A DNA stretch of 64,000 nt from Entrophospora sp. SA101 (GCA_958430865.1 CAUDNR010002347.1:1161-65160), one strand, 5' to 3'; counted from the first letter of the stretch, positions 33,800 to 45,267 are shown. Notes: generated by a model not told the origin, from the letters alone. Translations and numbers: made by a program.

Positions 33800-34312
33800 C
33801 ACCTCACAAATCCGGTTTATTTATATGATTTCATTCGCTAAATCTGAGAACCTGTTAGAAGAAAAAAATACATGATTAGTAATTACGTTACCCCAACCAT
33901 TTCTCGGATCTTTCTTCGTAAGGCAGGTCTATTAAGTCATGGGTGTCAAGAACTAAATATGTTTCGCCTTTTATGGGGAAATTAAACCTTCCAGTTTGGC
34001 GATCGCTTTTGTAGAATAAAAAATAAGACAGATTTTGGCGATCTCAGATCTCAAGTTCCGTAACATATGAATTTGATATTATTACTGATAAAGAACAATA
34101 AACTCTCCTCCTTCATAACCTTTTTGAGTCTCATTCATAGTTGTTCTTATCAGAAAGCCATATACAATAAGGAAAGCTTTATTGCTATATACTATAATAA
34201 ATATAGTATATAACGACCTTTGTTCCACAAGATTAATTGTGATACAACTATATATAGTAATAGAATGTCTACATCTTGTGCGACTATATGCAGGGATCTC
34301 TAAACTTAAATG
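33800..34312. repeat. conserved cassette blocks, copy 2
   Basis: 33800-34215 matches 13838-14290 (GAGAACCTGTTAGAAG, TAATTACGTTACCCC, GGCGATC, ATCTCAAGTTCCG, ATTATTACTGATAA). It is followed at 34268 by TCTTGTGCGACTATATGCAG, as at 14.43 and 39.33 kb. No C2HC/IQ-like gene follows here; 34.31-34.74 kb holds nothing recognisable. Confidence 0.72.
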
Positions 34313-34748
34313 GGTTCAGATGATTGAGCTTCTCTAAATAGAAAGTTGTCATACAACATTATTCCAAAAAAAGAAAATTCTGCGGTGAATTTTGTATTAT
34401 CTGTGAAATTATGTGAATCACAGAAAATCATTGTCCCTGAATCATGTATATATTTGCATTCTTTTTTCGATCTTTATTGGATCAACAACCAGATAAATAC
34501 TCCTAATAACATTAGGCTAGATTAAGCTATTAGGCTTCAAGATTTGAGTATAAAAATCAAAATCCCCAATGTACAACAATTCTTCCGAATTAGATCACTG
34601 ATTCACGTAGGGGTGTAAGTGAATACCAACTCGCTACTCAATTGTATTGAAAAATCATAAATTTATAACATCATGAGCTTTTAATTAGCAATAAAAGGCA
34701 TTAATGACATTAAGTATACCTATATTTTTTTAAAAAATGTTAATGGCC

Positions 34749-36430
34749 TTATTTAAGGAACATATTAGCATTTTCTCGGATATAGTATTCTACTGACTGA
34801 GACTGAAACGTCACAGTGTTTTTTTCTGGATGATATGCAAATACATTGTATTCCAACATTTTATCAGATTCCTCTGCCCTATTGAAAAATTTCATATATG
34901 TTATATAGCTAAGCTCTTTGGATTTTAATAAAGAATTGATGACACGCTTTCCCACTTCATGGTATGGTTGATTTTCATAGAGTTGTGCATTTTTAAATTT
35001 CTTCTCGACTTCAGTTAAGATTTGCCATTTAATGACTACAGAAAAAGGGAAAAGCAATTAATCCAAAGTAGAAAAATGCAAATTTGATTGATGCAAAATA
35101 TAAATCATTATTACCTTTGAAGGACTTTCCATCCAGAAAATCATCCGCCACAGCCTTCAGCTCTACGATACGACCACCAACTAATTCATAGATTTTATTT
35201 GCTTCTGAAGAGCTAATTTTGCGCTTGTTGACCAGATAATCCATTGATTCCTTCTCGCTGAGATCACCAATTTCCATTACTGGTTTCTTTGCACGTGACC
35301 AAGAATTACGTGCTAGAAATAAGAATCACAATCTGTAAATAATACAATTTTTTCGAGAGCACCAAAAAACATTGTCAAATACTTACATTCCATTCTTCGG
35401 GGAACACTTCCTTCACTGCTGACAAACACGGCGATGTATTTTCTGTCATCGGCATTATTCTTGGCATCATCCTGAAGGATATCAAGGATTTCCGGATTCT
35501 TGTAAACTAGTTGGCTGATATTATCATAAACAATAATTGGTGGTTTTCCGTACTTCTTTTTGTATATTATGGAAGCATGCTTAAAGGCATCCAAAGCTCT
35601 CACCCACTCGGGATAATCGATTTTCTCTGTAAAAGAGAATCAGTGTTAAAAATATGTTGTTGTTAAAAACAAAGCAGTAATAAACTCACTACTAGTATCG
35701 CCCAAGATTTTCCGTAATAGCTGTGCCGTGAAAGAGATATCCTCCTCAAATGAAAAGTTAATGGCTTTTCCAATCGCTTCGCCCAATTGCATGATATTTG
35801 CAGGAATATCAACATATATAACTCCCTGTCCAACTTCTTTTGCCGAAATTCTAGTCAGTGTTGTCTTCCCGGTCCCGTGTTCACCGCAAACCATATGATA
35901 AAATGATTGATTTTTATACGGCTGAAAAATTCTCTTAAGGCGTTCTACAACTAGAGGTCGAGGAACGAATTCATCATCCGAAACATCAGTTTCAGGTCGA
36001 GTGCCTTTTTCTATTGTATTGGTAATTAGACGTTCATTGTGCCAGTTCCGATACCAAGCGTATAGAAGGTCCACTGATATGAAACCAAGAAAGCCAGTTA
36101 CAAATATTTTCGCCAGTATGGCAGTCTGCAAATAGTGAAAAGATGGTGAGAAACTCAACCGAGTAATGCAACAAACAACAAATATGTTCATACCGGAAGC
36201 CGTTTTGCAGTTATACTTGTAAGTTTCTTCCAATTGGAGGAGGCAGACTCATCAGGAGAGGTGTGGCGAGGTGGAGGAAGTGTGGAAATTGCGTAAGATC
36301 TTGAGAGATATGATGGAAATAGGTTAAGTCTTAAGTTTCTCAACATAGGATTTTGTGGCTGAAGGAACAAGACTCGACAGGTAACAGAGCGACTCCACTG
36401 AAAGCACTGCAAGATACCGGAGGAAGACAT
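34749..36430 (-). CDS. five-exon P-loop ATPase with mitochondrial-like leader
   Basis: Exons 36430-36194, 36125-35690, 35626-35387, 35312-35115 and 35035-34749; all four introns are GT-AG and phases agree, giving 465 residues. The N-terminus is Arg/Ser/Leu-rich without acidic residues (MLRNLRLNLFPSYLSRSYA), like a mitochondrial presequence, and is followed by a hydrophobic segment (AILAKIFVTGFLGFISVDLL). Walker A is GEHGTGKTTL and Walker B is PPIIVYDNIS, followed by AVFVSSEGS (sensor-like). The C-terminal half is helical, as in STAND or MJ-type ATPases. It probably acts at the inner mitochondrial membrane; related ATPases also occur in Crinkler-like proteins. It looks intact. Confidence 0.68.
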
Positions 36431-36569
36431 TTCTGTTAGTTGGATCAAGTAAAGAATTTGATAAGAAAGACTTTCAAAAATTTATTTAATTATTGACCAT
36501 AATTACATCATCATGCATTTTGTTATCGATCGATAGTGCGGTGCAACATAGATGTTCAATCTGTAAGAA

Positions 36570-36895
36570 ATTCTGCATGCATAATAATAATTGATCATGC
36601 GACAAATCTGACAAAAAATCAAATTCGATTAATTACTTCATACTAATACTAATACATTTTGAGAGGAATTCTTGGCATAAAATACACCTGCATTATTCAT
36701 TCTTTAGAGGGAGGCATGGAAGGAAAACGTTTAAAATGTCAGTATATCGAAGTTATATACATTAATGATAATTATATATCCCTCTTCCATGTTATTATTA
36801 TGCATATACTCATTCCAGTTTTGATATTGCAAATACTGTTTTGGATTCATAGTAAATTTGCCTTAGATTTGCGAGACATATCTTATGTATAGTGA
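36570..36895. other. degraded shared upstream module (copy C) and MSRKSK remnant
   Basis: 36570-36770 retains CAAATTCGATTAATTACTTC, GAATTCTTGGCATAAA and AAAACGTTTAAAATGTCAGT, in the order of copies A and B but without a downstream gene. At about 36845-36892 the minus strand carries an MSRKSK start that is stopped after ten codons. Confidence 0.5.
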
Positions 36896-37116
36896 TACAT
36901 TCAATTTTTTTCTAACAAAGTGATCTCCGTTCCAAATTGGAACGCACGTGATTTTGATGAAAATAAAGCATGGACGTCCACATAATTAGATTGAGACAAA
37001 TGGTTACATAGAACCTTACTTTATTGATATATAAAAAATGTTACCGAAATAACAACATAAAAATAAAAAAAAATCATATCGCAGTTACATACTGCAGACG
37101 TAAATAAAAAAAATAA

Positions 37117-37422
37117 TTATGTTCCGCTATTGGCGTATGCAACAACGTGATATACATTTTCAGGAGGATCCCCATTGAAAAAACTAGAGATTAGAGCTGG
37201 TGATCGCATACGTCTTTCGTCTACAGGTCCAGGATGACAAATTTGACGAATATCAAGAGAAATGTTAGATTCTAACTGATTCTGAATTGCAGTTTGGAGA
37301 TCATCGACTGTTCCATCACTGGGAATTGTAATTATGAGGGAAACAATATTGGCTGAAAGTTGATTACGTGGATTATTAAGAATAACGATACAATTGAGAA
37401 TGATATTGTTGGCCATTTCCAT
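37117..37422 (-). CDS. Crinkler N-terminal-like (ubiquitin-fold) protein
   Basis: 101 residues from ATG to TAA. The pattern ILNCIVILNN...VSLIITIPSDGTVDDLQTAI resembles the ubiquitin-like header of Crinkler proteins (conserved LxCxVxG, then a strand ending in a TVxxLKxxI helix). There is no C-terminal effector domain, so it is a header-only protein. The similarity is judged by pattern only. It occupies the small minus-strand gene slot of the repeated cassette. Confidence 0.45.
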   Translation of the reverse strand: MEMANNIILNCIVILNNPRNQLSANIVSLIITIPSDGTVDDLQTAIQNQLESNISLDIRQICHPGPVDERRMRSPALISSFFNGDPPENVYHVVAYANSGT

Positions 37423-37539
37423 GTTTCCTAGATAAGTAAAAATTCATTTACAATGGATAGAGTCCTTATTGCAAATAATGCATAATGAACACCAGCAAAC
37501 CAAACACGTTACCTTATAAAAATTGCGAAAAGATAAGAA

Positions 37540-37990
37540 ATGTGCCTCACAAATCCAGTTTATTTATATCGCTTCATTCACTACTCGCTAGAAAAAAAAA
37601 ATACACGATTAGTAATTACGTTACCTGATCATTTCTCGGATCTTTCTTCGTAAGGCAGGTACATTAAGTCATGGGTGTCAAGAACTAAATATATTTCGCC
37701 TTTTATGGGGAAATTAAACCTTCCAGTCTGACGATCGCTTTTGTAGAATAAAAAATAAGACGAATTTTGGCGATCTCGGATCTCAAGTTCCGTAACATAT
37801 GAATTTTGATATTATTACTGATAAAGAACAATAAACTCTCCTCATTCATATCCTTTTTGGGTCCCATTTGTATTTTTTTCTTATCGGAAAAGCTATCTAC
37901 AGTAAGGAAAAGGCTTTATTAACTCCATAATCTATAAATATAGTGAGAAAATAATTTAGCGGTGTCACAGAAATAATCTCGTGGAACAAA
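37540..37990. repeat. conserved cassette block, copy 3
   Basis: Shares the series of sub-blocks with 13838-14290 and 33800-34215, and is closest to the latter (CTTTCTTCGTAAGGCAGG, GTCATGGGTGTCAAGAACTA). It is followed within 360 bp by a C2HC/IQ-like gene. Confidence 0.78.
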
Positions 37991-38349
37991 GACTCATAAT
38001 TATATGAATCATTATTTTTTTCTTCACGAAAAATAAACCTATCATTATATCGAACAAAAATGAATTGTGATATGTTTATCCCTCAAATTACGAACAATGA
38101 TACAAACTATATTTATACCTATATATCTCACTCATTCTCATCACAAATACCCCCACAAAATATGGCGAATATAACACTCTTGAAGAGATGGTTCGAGGAT
38201 CCAGGCCCTATGGGGCGCTCTTCGAGCATCTGGACTAAAATTGAATCGTATTATTCTAGAGTATAAAGTTATTAAATCTAATAGGTCTAAATCCTTAAAT
38301 TCGACATAATCACATAATCTCGAAAAACACTACAAATAGGTTATATACA

Positions 38350-39018
38350 ATGGCTAGTTTAAGTGAAAGACGTGGAACTGATTGTACCGATGCTGAATGG
38401 GATGAATATTGTAAGATGCCACAAATTCGTGATAATGAAACTCCCAGTGAGTGGATGAATCGAATTTGGCCTCGTTTACAATATTTTAGAGAAAATGATC
38501 TCTTACCTTATAATAGTAAAAAATATCTTGAAGCCAGAAAATTAATAACATATTGGTCTGAGGTTAATGGATTTTATAAAAGCTATGCGCCTGAAATTGG
38601 TATTGCTATCTGCTTTTCTTGTAATCAATTAGTATATACTGGAAAACGAACCAAAAATACAGGCAATTACAACCATATAGGAATGGAGAGACATTGGGCT
38701 TCTCGTTGTACTGGAAATTCCTTTTGTGGTGTAAATTATGATGAATATTTACTGAAAATCGAACAAAAATCTATTTCGGGATATATTTATGATAATGAGT
38801 ATGCATTACACCGTTATGAATTGTGGATGCAAAACGCCGTTAGAAGAATTAAGCGTGCAAGAGAAATCGGTAGAAAAATTCGAGCATGTAGAATTATACA
38901 GAGAAAATGGTTAGAAATTTTCTTCAGACCCGAAGGTATGTGTGCTACCGAATTAGCATTACATTATCAGTTATTATGGGCGGTTCGTGAAGAAATGCGA
39001 CAAATTAACAATGTATAG
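38350..39018 (+). CDS. C2HC zinc-type protein with IQ-like helix (tandem copy 1)
   Basis: 222 residues. Order: WDEYCKMPQIRDNETPSEWMNRIW, AICFSC...HWASRC (C2HC-type zinc site), RRYELWM-like HRYELWMQNAV, IKRAREIGRKIRACRIIQRKWLE (IQ-like helix), FRPEGMCATELALHY, LLWAVREEMRQ. About half of the residues match the next gene, and the 3' flanks (TCACCTAAGGTATTCC...) are near-identical, so the two arose by tandem duplication. It relates to the 14.76-15.67 kb protein through the zinc site and IQ-like part. Function unknown. Confidence 0.68.
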   Translation: MASLSERRGTDCTDAEWDEYCKMPQIRDNETPSEWMNRIWPRLQYFRENDLLPYNSKKYLEARKLITYWSEVNGFYKSYAPEIGIAICFSCNQLVYTGKRTKNTGNYNHIGMERHWASRCTGNSFCGVNYDEYLLKIEQKSISGYIYDNEYALHRYELWMQNAVRRIKRAREIGRKIRACRIIQRKWLEIFFRPEGMCATELALHYQLLWAVREEMRQINNV

Positions 39019-39588
39019 CTTAATTTATTATAACATATCATTTATTCGATTTAATCTATTTATTAATGTATAACTTATTCATATATATTTTAAAATAAAA
39101 TCACCTAAGGTATTCCTTGAGGGCTAGTACTTTAGACTTTATTTCGATACCCCTCGAGGGCTGGTATCTTTTTTTTTTGTACCAGATTCCCATGTAAACC
39201 GAAAATATTGTTACTTATTAAAATTTACAACATCTAAATTTCATGTCATCAAACTAATTTGGCTAAGTTCATAGAAGAGGCAAAGCCTCGGGACTAGGTC
39301 CCAACATCTAAATCGTGCAAATATGGTCAGTTGATGTCTTGTGCGACTATATGCAGGGATCCCTAAATTTGGATTAACTACACATGGTTTAGATTCTTGT
39401 TAAAAATCATGCATATTAAATGTCGATTTTTTCCATCAGTATTACTAAATTTCTCAACTAGAATTTACACAAAAATGAATCCACTTATTCTAGAGTATAA
39501 AGTTATTAAATTTAATAGGTCTAAATCCTTAAATTCGATATAAATCACATAATCTCTAAAAACATTAACATTATCTTAATCATTAAAT

Positions 39589-40233
39589 ATGGTCTATACG
39601 GATAAATGTCCAGTTTTGAACGATATTGAATGGAGAGATAACTGTCAATTTCCAGTAATCCGTAAAGGTGAAACTCCATCTGATTGGATAAAACGAATTT
39701 GGGATCAGTTGACGAATTATAAGAATAATAATCGTTTGACTGACGATAAAAAGCGATATCTTATTGCCAGAAAAATGAAATATTTATGGGAAGGCGATCT
39801 TGGTCATGCTGTAGGTGTAAGTATAGCAATATGTCATTCATGTAACAATCTCGTTTATTCTAGAATCGGAAGTGGTTATGAGTGTGGATTTCCTCATTTC
39901 ATGGATAAACATTGGAGCACAAATTGCACAGGAAACGCATATTGTGATATTAGTCATAAAGACTATATGGAACTTAAAAGTAGATCAGAAGCTAGTAACT
40001 CCTACTTTGAAAAAGATGCGATTCGTCGTTATGAATTGTGGATGTCCAATGCTATCAAAAAAATTCAACGTGCAAGAGAAGTTGGAAAAAAGATCCGAGC
40101 TGTAAATATCATATCTCAAAAATGGTTGGAATATATGTACAGACCCGATGGTCTCTGTGCTTCACAATTAGCTGAACATTATAAATTATTATGGGCGGTT
40201 CGAGAAGAAATGCGTCAAGTTAGTAATGTATAA
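39589..40233 (+). CDS. C2HC zinc-type protein with IQ-like helix (tandem copy 2)
   Basis: 214 residues. Same layout as the gene 570 bp upstream: GETPSDWIKRIWDQL, AICHSC...HWSTNC, RRYELWMSNAIKKIQRAREVGKKI, IISQKWLE, RPDGLCASQLAEHY, LLWAVREEMRQ. The upstream side carries the CTTGTGCGACTATATGCAGG block, absent before copy 1. Divergence at nucleotide level with conserved protein blocks suggests selection on the protein. Confidence 0.68.
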   Translation: MVYTDKCPVLNDIEWRDNCQFPVIRKGETPSDWIKRIWDQLTNYKNNNRLTDDKKRYLIARKMKYLWEGDLGHAVGVSIAICHSCNNLVYSRIGSGYECGFPHFMDKHWSTNCTGNAYCDISHKDYMELKSRSEASNSYFEKDAIRRYELWMSNAIKKIQRAREVGKKIRAVNIISQKWLEYMYRPDGLCASQLAEHYKLLWAVREEMRQVSNV

Positions 40234-40589
40234 TACACATATCTATTTATTCGATTTAATCTATTTATTAATATATAACTTATTCATATGTATTTATTTT
40301 AAAATAAAATCACCTAAGGTATTCCTCGAGGGCTAGTACTTTAGACTTTTATTCACTGCTATTTCGTGATGATTAATAGCTTTTTTTACTTTAATTTTAT
40401 ATATCAACCTGTTTTATGGGTCACAAAAATCCCTAGTATAGATAATAGATCCTGCTTGTTATTATTACACATCCACTTAAATTTCACATCGGCTGGAGAC
40501 GATCAGCTTCTCAATAGAAGTGGCTAATAAGATGTATACTATATTATTGTATTAATAAATAACGGAAAAATAAATAATTATTTGATTGA

Positions 40590-40880
40590 TTGCTTACATT
40601 AAACTTAGACATCTTTTTTATATGAAATCGAAGAAAAAAAGTTACAATTGCAGAGGATTCTTTATTTATGATATAAATGAGATAAATGATATAAGTGAAA
40701 TTATATAATTATTATATTCGTTAAAGGTAATTAATCGAATTTGGTTAATCACGTATTATTATGATCAGGTTCGTACAAATTTTAATCTAAAAATAATTTT
40801 TATTATACAGCGTACAACATATCGTTATCTGATTGATTATGCGGATGGAATTTCAGGATTAAATAATATTTTTTTATTAA
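40590..40880. repeat. deletion derivative of a coiled-coil gene locus
   Basis: 40600-40660 matches 15865-15930, then jumps directly to sequence matching 18476-18720 (GATATAAGTGAAAT..., GGTAATTAATCGAATTTGG). The 2.5 kb between them in the split gene is absent here. This is the remnant of a second copy with the coding region deleted. Confidence 0.65.
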
Positions 40881-40882
40881 TT

Positions 40883-41672
40883 TTATCTATCATTATCTTC
40901 TTGAACATTATTCTCAATATTACTATTGTCCGAAATATTTTCAGCGAGAACTGGTATACGAGAACCCATGTTTTGTATATCTATTTCAAAGCCTTGATTA
41001 GACTGATTAATATTAACGTTCCTCCTACTATCATTAGATACTCTGCGAGGTGATCTGGATCGTCCCCTTTGGCTAGTAGAAAATTCCCGGAGATCAAGCA
41101 TCGATGAAACTTCTTCATATGATGGCGGTGGTGTACGGCTACGTTGTCTTTCTTCCCGTCTTCTAGATGATCGGTTTACATTATGAATTTGGTCGAATTG
41201 CGTTTCTATTTTTTGTAAAAAATTAGTCTTGTTAACTCTACTAATGGCTTTCAACATATTCATATAAAGTGAAATTACCAGGTCTTTCCCAAAAGCGAGA
41301 ACGAAATTCATCGAAATATCTTTCAGCAACTCTGGTTCTCCGACCCGTTCTATTTCCAGCCCCATACCGACATAATGACTAGTATAATTGGGAAATTGTT
41401 AGGAATGTAATCATAGTGAGATATCTTGGTACATATATATAGATATTTCGTAATTGCAAAAAAAAAATAATACTTACATTATGACTATTAACAAGATTTC
41501 TAAACTTGTCCTTACATTGATGACCAGTATAATTAGTGCGAAATTCTTCATTGATTTTATTTGCGATTTCATTCCAAAAATCAACTCTGCTACTGCCAAC
41601 AATATTATGGTATTCAATATTTCTAGATTTACGTTCGTTAATTAATAATCGTAATTGGTCATTGGTCCACAT
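40883..41672 (-). pseudogene. SANT/Myb-like (trihelix-type) DNA-binding gene, frame unclear
   Basis: Exon 1 (from 41672) encodes a SANT-like domain: MWTNDQLRLLINERKSRN, FWNEIANKIN, GHQCKDKFRNLV, ending at SHN|GTAAGT (donor at about 41480). The acceptor ATACTAG| near 41379 joins to a frame that reads GRRTRVAERYFDEFRSRFWERPG before a stop, while the other frame (40883-41365) reads on as ...FDQIHNVNRSSRRREERQRS...PPPSYEEV. Both look protein-like in succession, so a frameshift near 41240-41300 is likely. The domain is typical of expanded fungal and transposon-linked transcription-factor-like proteins. Confidence 0.5.
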
Positions 41673-41724
41673 CGTGAAAATGGAAATAATAGATATGTAA
41701 AAGGTATGGAGATAGACACAAAAA

Positions 41725-41957
41725 ATAACTTATATTTATACTACTTTTTTCTAAAAATCGAATTAACGGTTGTTAAAGATGATTTACTATATTTTAGCGG
41801 AGCTAACATGGCTAATATTACGATTTACTATATTTTAATATTATGATTTACTATATTTTAATATTATGATTTACTATATTTTAATATTATGATTTATTAT
41901 ATTTTAGCGGAGCCTTTAGTGTAACTAAAGATATTATGATTTACTATATTTTTAGCA
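41725..41957. repeat. ATTTACTATATTTTA repeat block, copy 2
   Basis: Near-identical to 18705-18938, including both TTAGCGGAGC flanks. It is followed by TCTAGC-rich sequence, whereas copy 1 is followed by the HIS4 fragment. Confidence 0.85.
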
Positions 41958-42174
41958 TGATTCTAGCTCGACTCTAGCACAAGTATGATATTTTACATAT
42001 AATTATATAGAAAAAATCTAGCGTGACTCTAGCTTGATTCTAGCATGATTCAACCACATTTAAACTCCGGTTTTGGATAATTTTCATAATTTCCATTATT
42101 TCCATAATTTTCATAATTTTTATAAAGATTTTTCTATTTCTCTATATGTTGAATATAATTATACCAGCTACAAC

Positions 42175-42669
42175 ATGTCGGCAAAATTTAATCAAGCATA
42201 TTCAGAATTAATCCGGAAACTACCACCCTCACTAGTGCACGAGACTTGGAAACGTCTTATTTTCAGAAAGCGGGATCCAATACCAGAAGAAGATGCTAGT
42301 GCTGTAAATCCATTAATAGAAGCATTTTTAAGACATGAAGTTAATAGGTACCAGAAAAAAATAAAATTTCAGCATCGAAGTTGGCCTTCATTTGAAAATT
42401 TATCGTATATATATAATAACGAAGTTAGCAAGGCTATAAAAATGGGTAATAAAGAAACTCAAACTCAAAATACTGAACCGATTTGTATATGTAATCATGA
42501 GGAGGAAATTAATTATCGCGTTAAGAAAGAAGTTGAAGTCTTATTCCAGCACTTACTGAAATTTAATGAAAGAACATTTGGGCAATTTATGCAGGAATTA
42601 GATAGAGATTATAAAGAAAGAGACGATATAAGTAAGAAATTACGTTGTGAAATCGAAGAAAAAAGTTAG
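42175..42669 (+). CDS. unknown 164-residue helical protein
   Basis: Start taken at MSAKFNQAYSEL; the longer frame upstream is translated from a CATAATTTCCAT-type repeat. The protein is charged, with HETWKRLIFRKRDPIPEED, CICNHEEEINYRVKKEVEVLFQHLLKF and a C-terminal helix rich in Arg/Glu. No known family. It faces the ATPase gene at the edge of the Maverick-like gene set, so it could be an element gene. Confidence 0.5.
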   Translation: MSAKFNQAYSELIRKLPPSLVHETWKRLIFRKRDPIPEEDASAVNPLIEAFLRHEVNRYQKKIKFQHRSWPSFENLSYIYNNEVSKAIKMGNKETQTQNTEPICICNHEEEINYRVKKEVEVLFQHLLKFNERTFGQFMQELDRDYKERDDISKKLRCEIEEKS

Positions 42670-42765
42670 AATTACGACATGCAGAAAAAGCACTTGCATG
42701 TATGAAACAATAGCAGAGCCTTTAGTAGCAAAGCTAGCACGGCTATAACTAAAGATTTATTCATC

Positions 42766-43508
42766 CTATTCATTAGAAATTTCAAGAGGTTGATCCCAAC
42801 CAGCACGTATAAAAAATGGATCATTTTTTTCTCTTGTTAAATCTATAACTATAAATTTACGACCATGTAAATATTTATCAATCACTTTGACTACATTACG
42901 CCAATTATCAATATATCGACGAAGAATTCTGGTAAGATCATCTGTATTACAACTACCATTAAAGAGAACTATATAATCTAAATTTTTTCTTATTATTGAA
43001 GGACAATCAAAAAAACTTTGAGAAATATAAATCGAGCTAATATTAGAATGTCGTCCTTCAGTAAAATAAGGAATAATTTTTTCTTGTATCTTTTTAGATT
43101 CGCTACATACATCTTCAAATACAGCAACTGTACTTCTTTCAGGAGAATATGAATCTATACTTGGAATTTTATCCGGTTTCATAGTCCGGAACGTAATATT
43201 TTCATGATATGGTTTTGAACTATTAGCGATCATTTTATAACAGTCTCGTAGATATAAATATTTTGGTGATGACCAAAAAGAATTAGATCATCGTTTCGAA
43301 TATAACGACTTCCTCCTTTTTTACCAGTAAACATTCGATAAAGCTTGTCACCAAGTAAGAGATTAACGACCATATTAGTTTTTCCGGAATTACTTCGCCC
43401 TGAAACTAACATTTTAAATGGCCATCTAGGTCCAGCTTCATGTCCGTTGTTTTTTTCTGCGTTTTTAATTTCATCGATGTTATATACAAAAAGTTGCATA
43501 GCTTTCAT
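42766..43508 (-). pseudogene. A32/FtsK-HerA-type packaging ATPase, frameshifted
   Basis: The upstream frame (43508-43230) has Walker [11 protein letters not shown] in [21 protein letters not shown]. The second frame (43233-42766) has Walker [10 protein letters not shown] and the conserved [18 protein letters not shown], then [10 protein letters not shown]. These are the marks of viral and Maverick/Polinton genome-packaging ATPases. The frames overlap by ATGA, and the upstream codons of the second frame (RDCYKM) read as the natural continuation. So the gene is one ATPase with a single-base indel shortly after FGHH (about 43255-43270). It is the last gene of the minus-strand pair with integrase, 48 bp apart. 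Confidence 0.72.
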
Positions 43509-43556
43509 TCTAGTTAAGCCAAATAACGGTAATTTTTAATTGTTATATATTTTATA

Positions 43557-45197
43557 TTATAGATAACCTTTTTCAATTAAAACGTTTTTAATATAGGGAT
43601 ATAAATCAGCCGTATAGGGAATCTCAATAAGATCTATGCTTTCTCTTTTACATAATTTGCGCTTTTTCTGATCTCGATTTTTCTGGCTTATTAAATCTAC
43701 TTCTCCATTTTTTCTATGGTATAAACTATTACGATTAAAGTGTTGGACTCCATTATACTCCCAAGCTAATTTCAATTCTTCATTATATCCATCTAAGCGT
43801 AAACCATCTAGAAATTTTGGCGCACATGGTGTAAATTTTTTATCTAATAAATCCTCAAAAATATATCGGCATCTGCGTTCTTCTTTAAAATGAGGACAAA
43901 TAGGACACCATTCAAATTTCTTAGCAATTAGCGGAAATGGATATTCGAATTGATGAATCCCGCAAGACCAGAGAAATACTTCCTCATCATTAATTCTACC
44001 GGTTTTTTCAAGACAACTTCCGCCATGTTTCTTAGCATAGGTACAAGCTTGATCTAGTTCGTTATTTAAAACCAGAATAAAATGAACTAATCGGGGATGA
44101 TTCTTTTCCGATAATATACTTTGGGGTGGGTATTGAAGCTTTTCTAAATCTACATAAAACAATTCCTCCCTTACAAATCCTCGCTTAGGCGTAAATTCAT
44201 TACCTTCAAGATAATATAATATAGGTTCGTTTTTTGAAACTATGATTTTTCGAATTTTATGAATAGATGGCGAAAATGTTGGATCCGTGGCTCTTTTCTG
44301 ATTCTCCATACCTCCTTCCCATTCTCCATTGGCAAGTAAGTAACGAACTGTATCGCCCTTTTTTAACTTTTTTTCATCTCTTCCAACCGGACGTTTATAT
44401 TTCGTAGATGGTCTAGATTCAACCTTTTCTAACTTAATTGCTTTTATAGGCGCTAATCCCCATTTCTTCGACCCAGGAGCTTTAATAAGTCGAGTTGCAT
44501 AATTATTTAGGTAATTGATAACTTCTGGCAAATACTTAACCCACTCTCTTATTAATTTAGGATTTGAGGATATAGTTTCAACGGCATATTGTACTTTATA
44601 CAACATTTCTGCAAGAGTTTTATTAAATCTTTCCACGATTGCGAGTCCTCGATGGGAATATAGACCAATTACTCGGATTATAACATTATGTTCTTGCATT
44701 AATCTTGAAGTTTCGCCCATAAATTCGCGCCCTCCATCACATTGTAGTAACCGAGGCCAAATAAGAGGATTATCCGGATTATTATAAATTTTCTTAAAGG
44801 CTTTGGCAACTTCTGAACTATTTTTGGAAGTGAGCGGAATGGCGTATTTAAATCTACTGGCGATATCTACAATAGTAAGTACCCATTTATATATTTTTCT
44901 ATCTACTATATCATTGGTAAGACGTAAAAGGTCGCACTGATGTACGTAATTTGGGCAAGTAATTTTACCATAACTAACTCGCGGAATATATTTTGGTGAC
45001 GGTGCATGTTTCTGCCATTCATTCTGATTCATAAGCCAATCACGCACTTTTTTGAATGGAAATCGATATCCTTCTGTTTTTAGATCTCTATATAATAATC
45101 GAGAATTGGAATGATAACCGGTAGTTTGATAATAAAGCAATCTACAGACTAGATCTAACTCTTCATCTGGATCGACTCTAATAATAGGTTTATTCAT
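43557..45197 (-). CDS. Maverick/Polinton-like DDE integrase with C-terminal zinc/nuclease-like domain
   Basis: 546 residues, intact. DDE catalytic triad: Asp89 in HQCDLLRL, Asp154 in LQCDGGREF and Glu189 in [13 protein letters not shown] (34 residues between D and E), preceded by an N-terminal helical region. A KPV-like basic linker and an SH3/chromo-like segment ([25 protein letters not shown]) follow. The C-terminal third is unusual: CPICPHF...C then [47 protein letters not shown], a pattern of VSR/PD-(D/E)XK-type small endonucleases. It is divergent from the Gag gene (70 bp apart) and followed by the packaging ATPase. It would integrate element DNA in the nucleus. Confidence 0.8.
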   Translation of the reverse strand: MNKPIIRVDPDEELDLVCRLLYYQTTGYHSNSRLLYRDLKTEGYRFPFKKVRDWLMNQNEWQKHAPSPKYIPRVSYGKITCPNYVHQCDLLRLTNDIVDRKIYKWVLTIVDIASRFKYAIPLTSKNSSEVAKAFKKIYNNPDNPLIWPRLLQCDGGREFMGETSRLMQEHNVIIRVIGLYSHRGLAIVERFNKTLAEMLYKVQYAVETISSNPKLIREWVKYLPEVINYLNNYATRLIKAPGSKKWGLAPIKAIKLEKVESRPSTKYKRPVGRDEKKLKKGDTVRYLLANGEWEGGMENQKRATDPTFSPSIHKIRKIIVSKNEPILYYLEGNEFTPKRGFVREELFYVDLEKLQYPPQSILSEKNHPRLVHFILVLNNELDQACTYAKKHGGSCLEKTGRINDEEVFLWSCGIHQFEYPFPLIAKKFEWCPICPHFKEERRCRYIFEDLLDKKFTPCAPKFLDGLRLDGYNEELKLAWEYNGVQHFNRNSLYHRKNGEVDLISQKNRDQKKRKLCKRESIDLIEIPYTADLYPYIKNVLIEKGYL

Positions 45198-45267
45198 TTT
45201 CGGTGTAAGTTAGTTAACGTAAATGATTAATGAATTTTACTATGTAACTATAGTTTAAGGACAAAAA

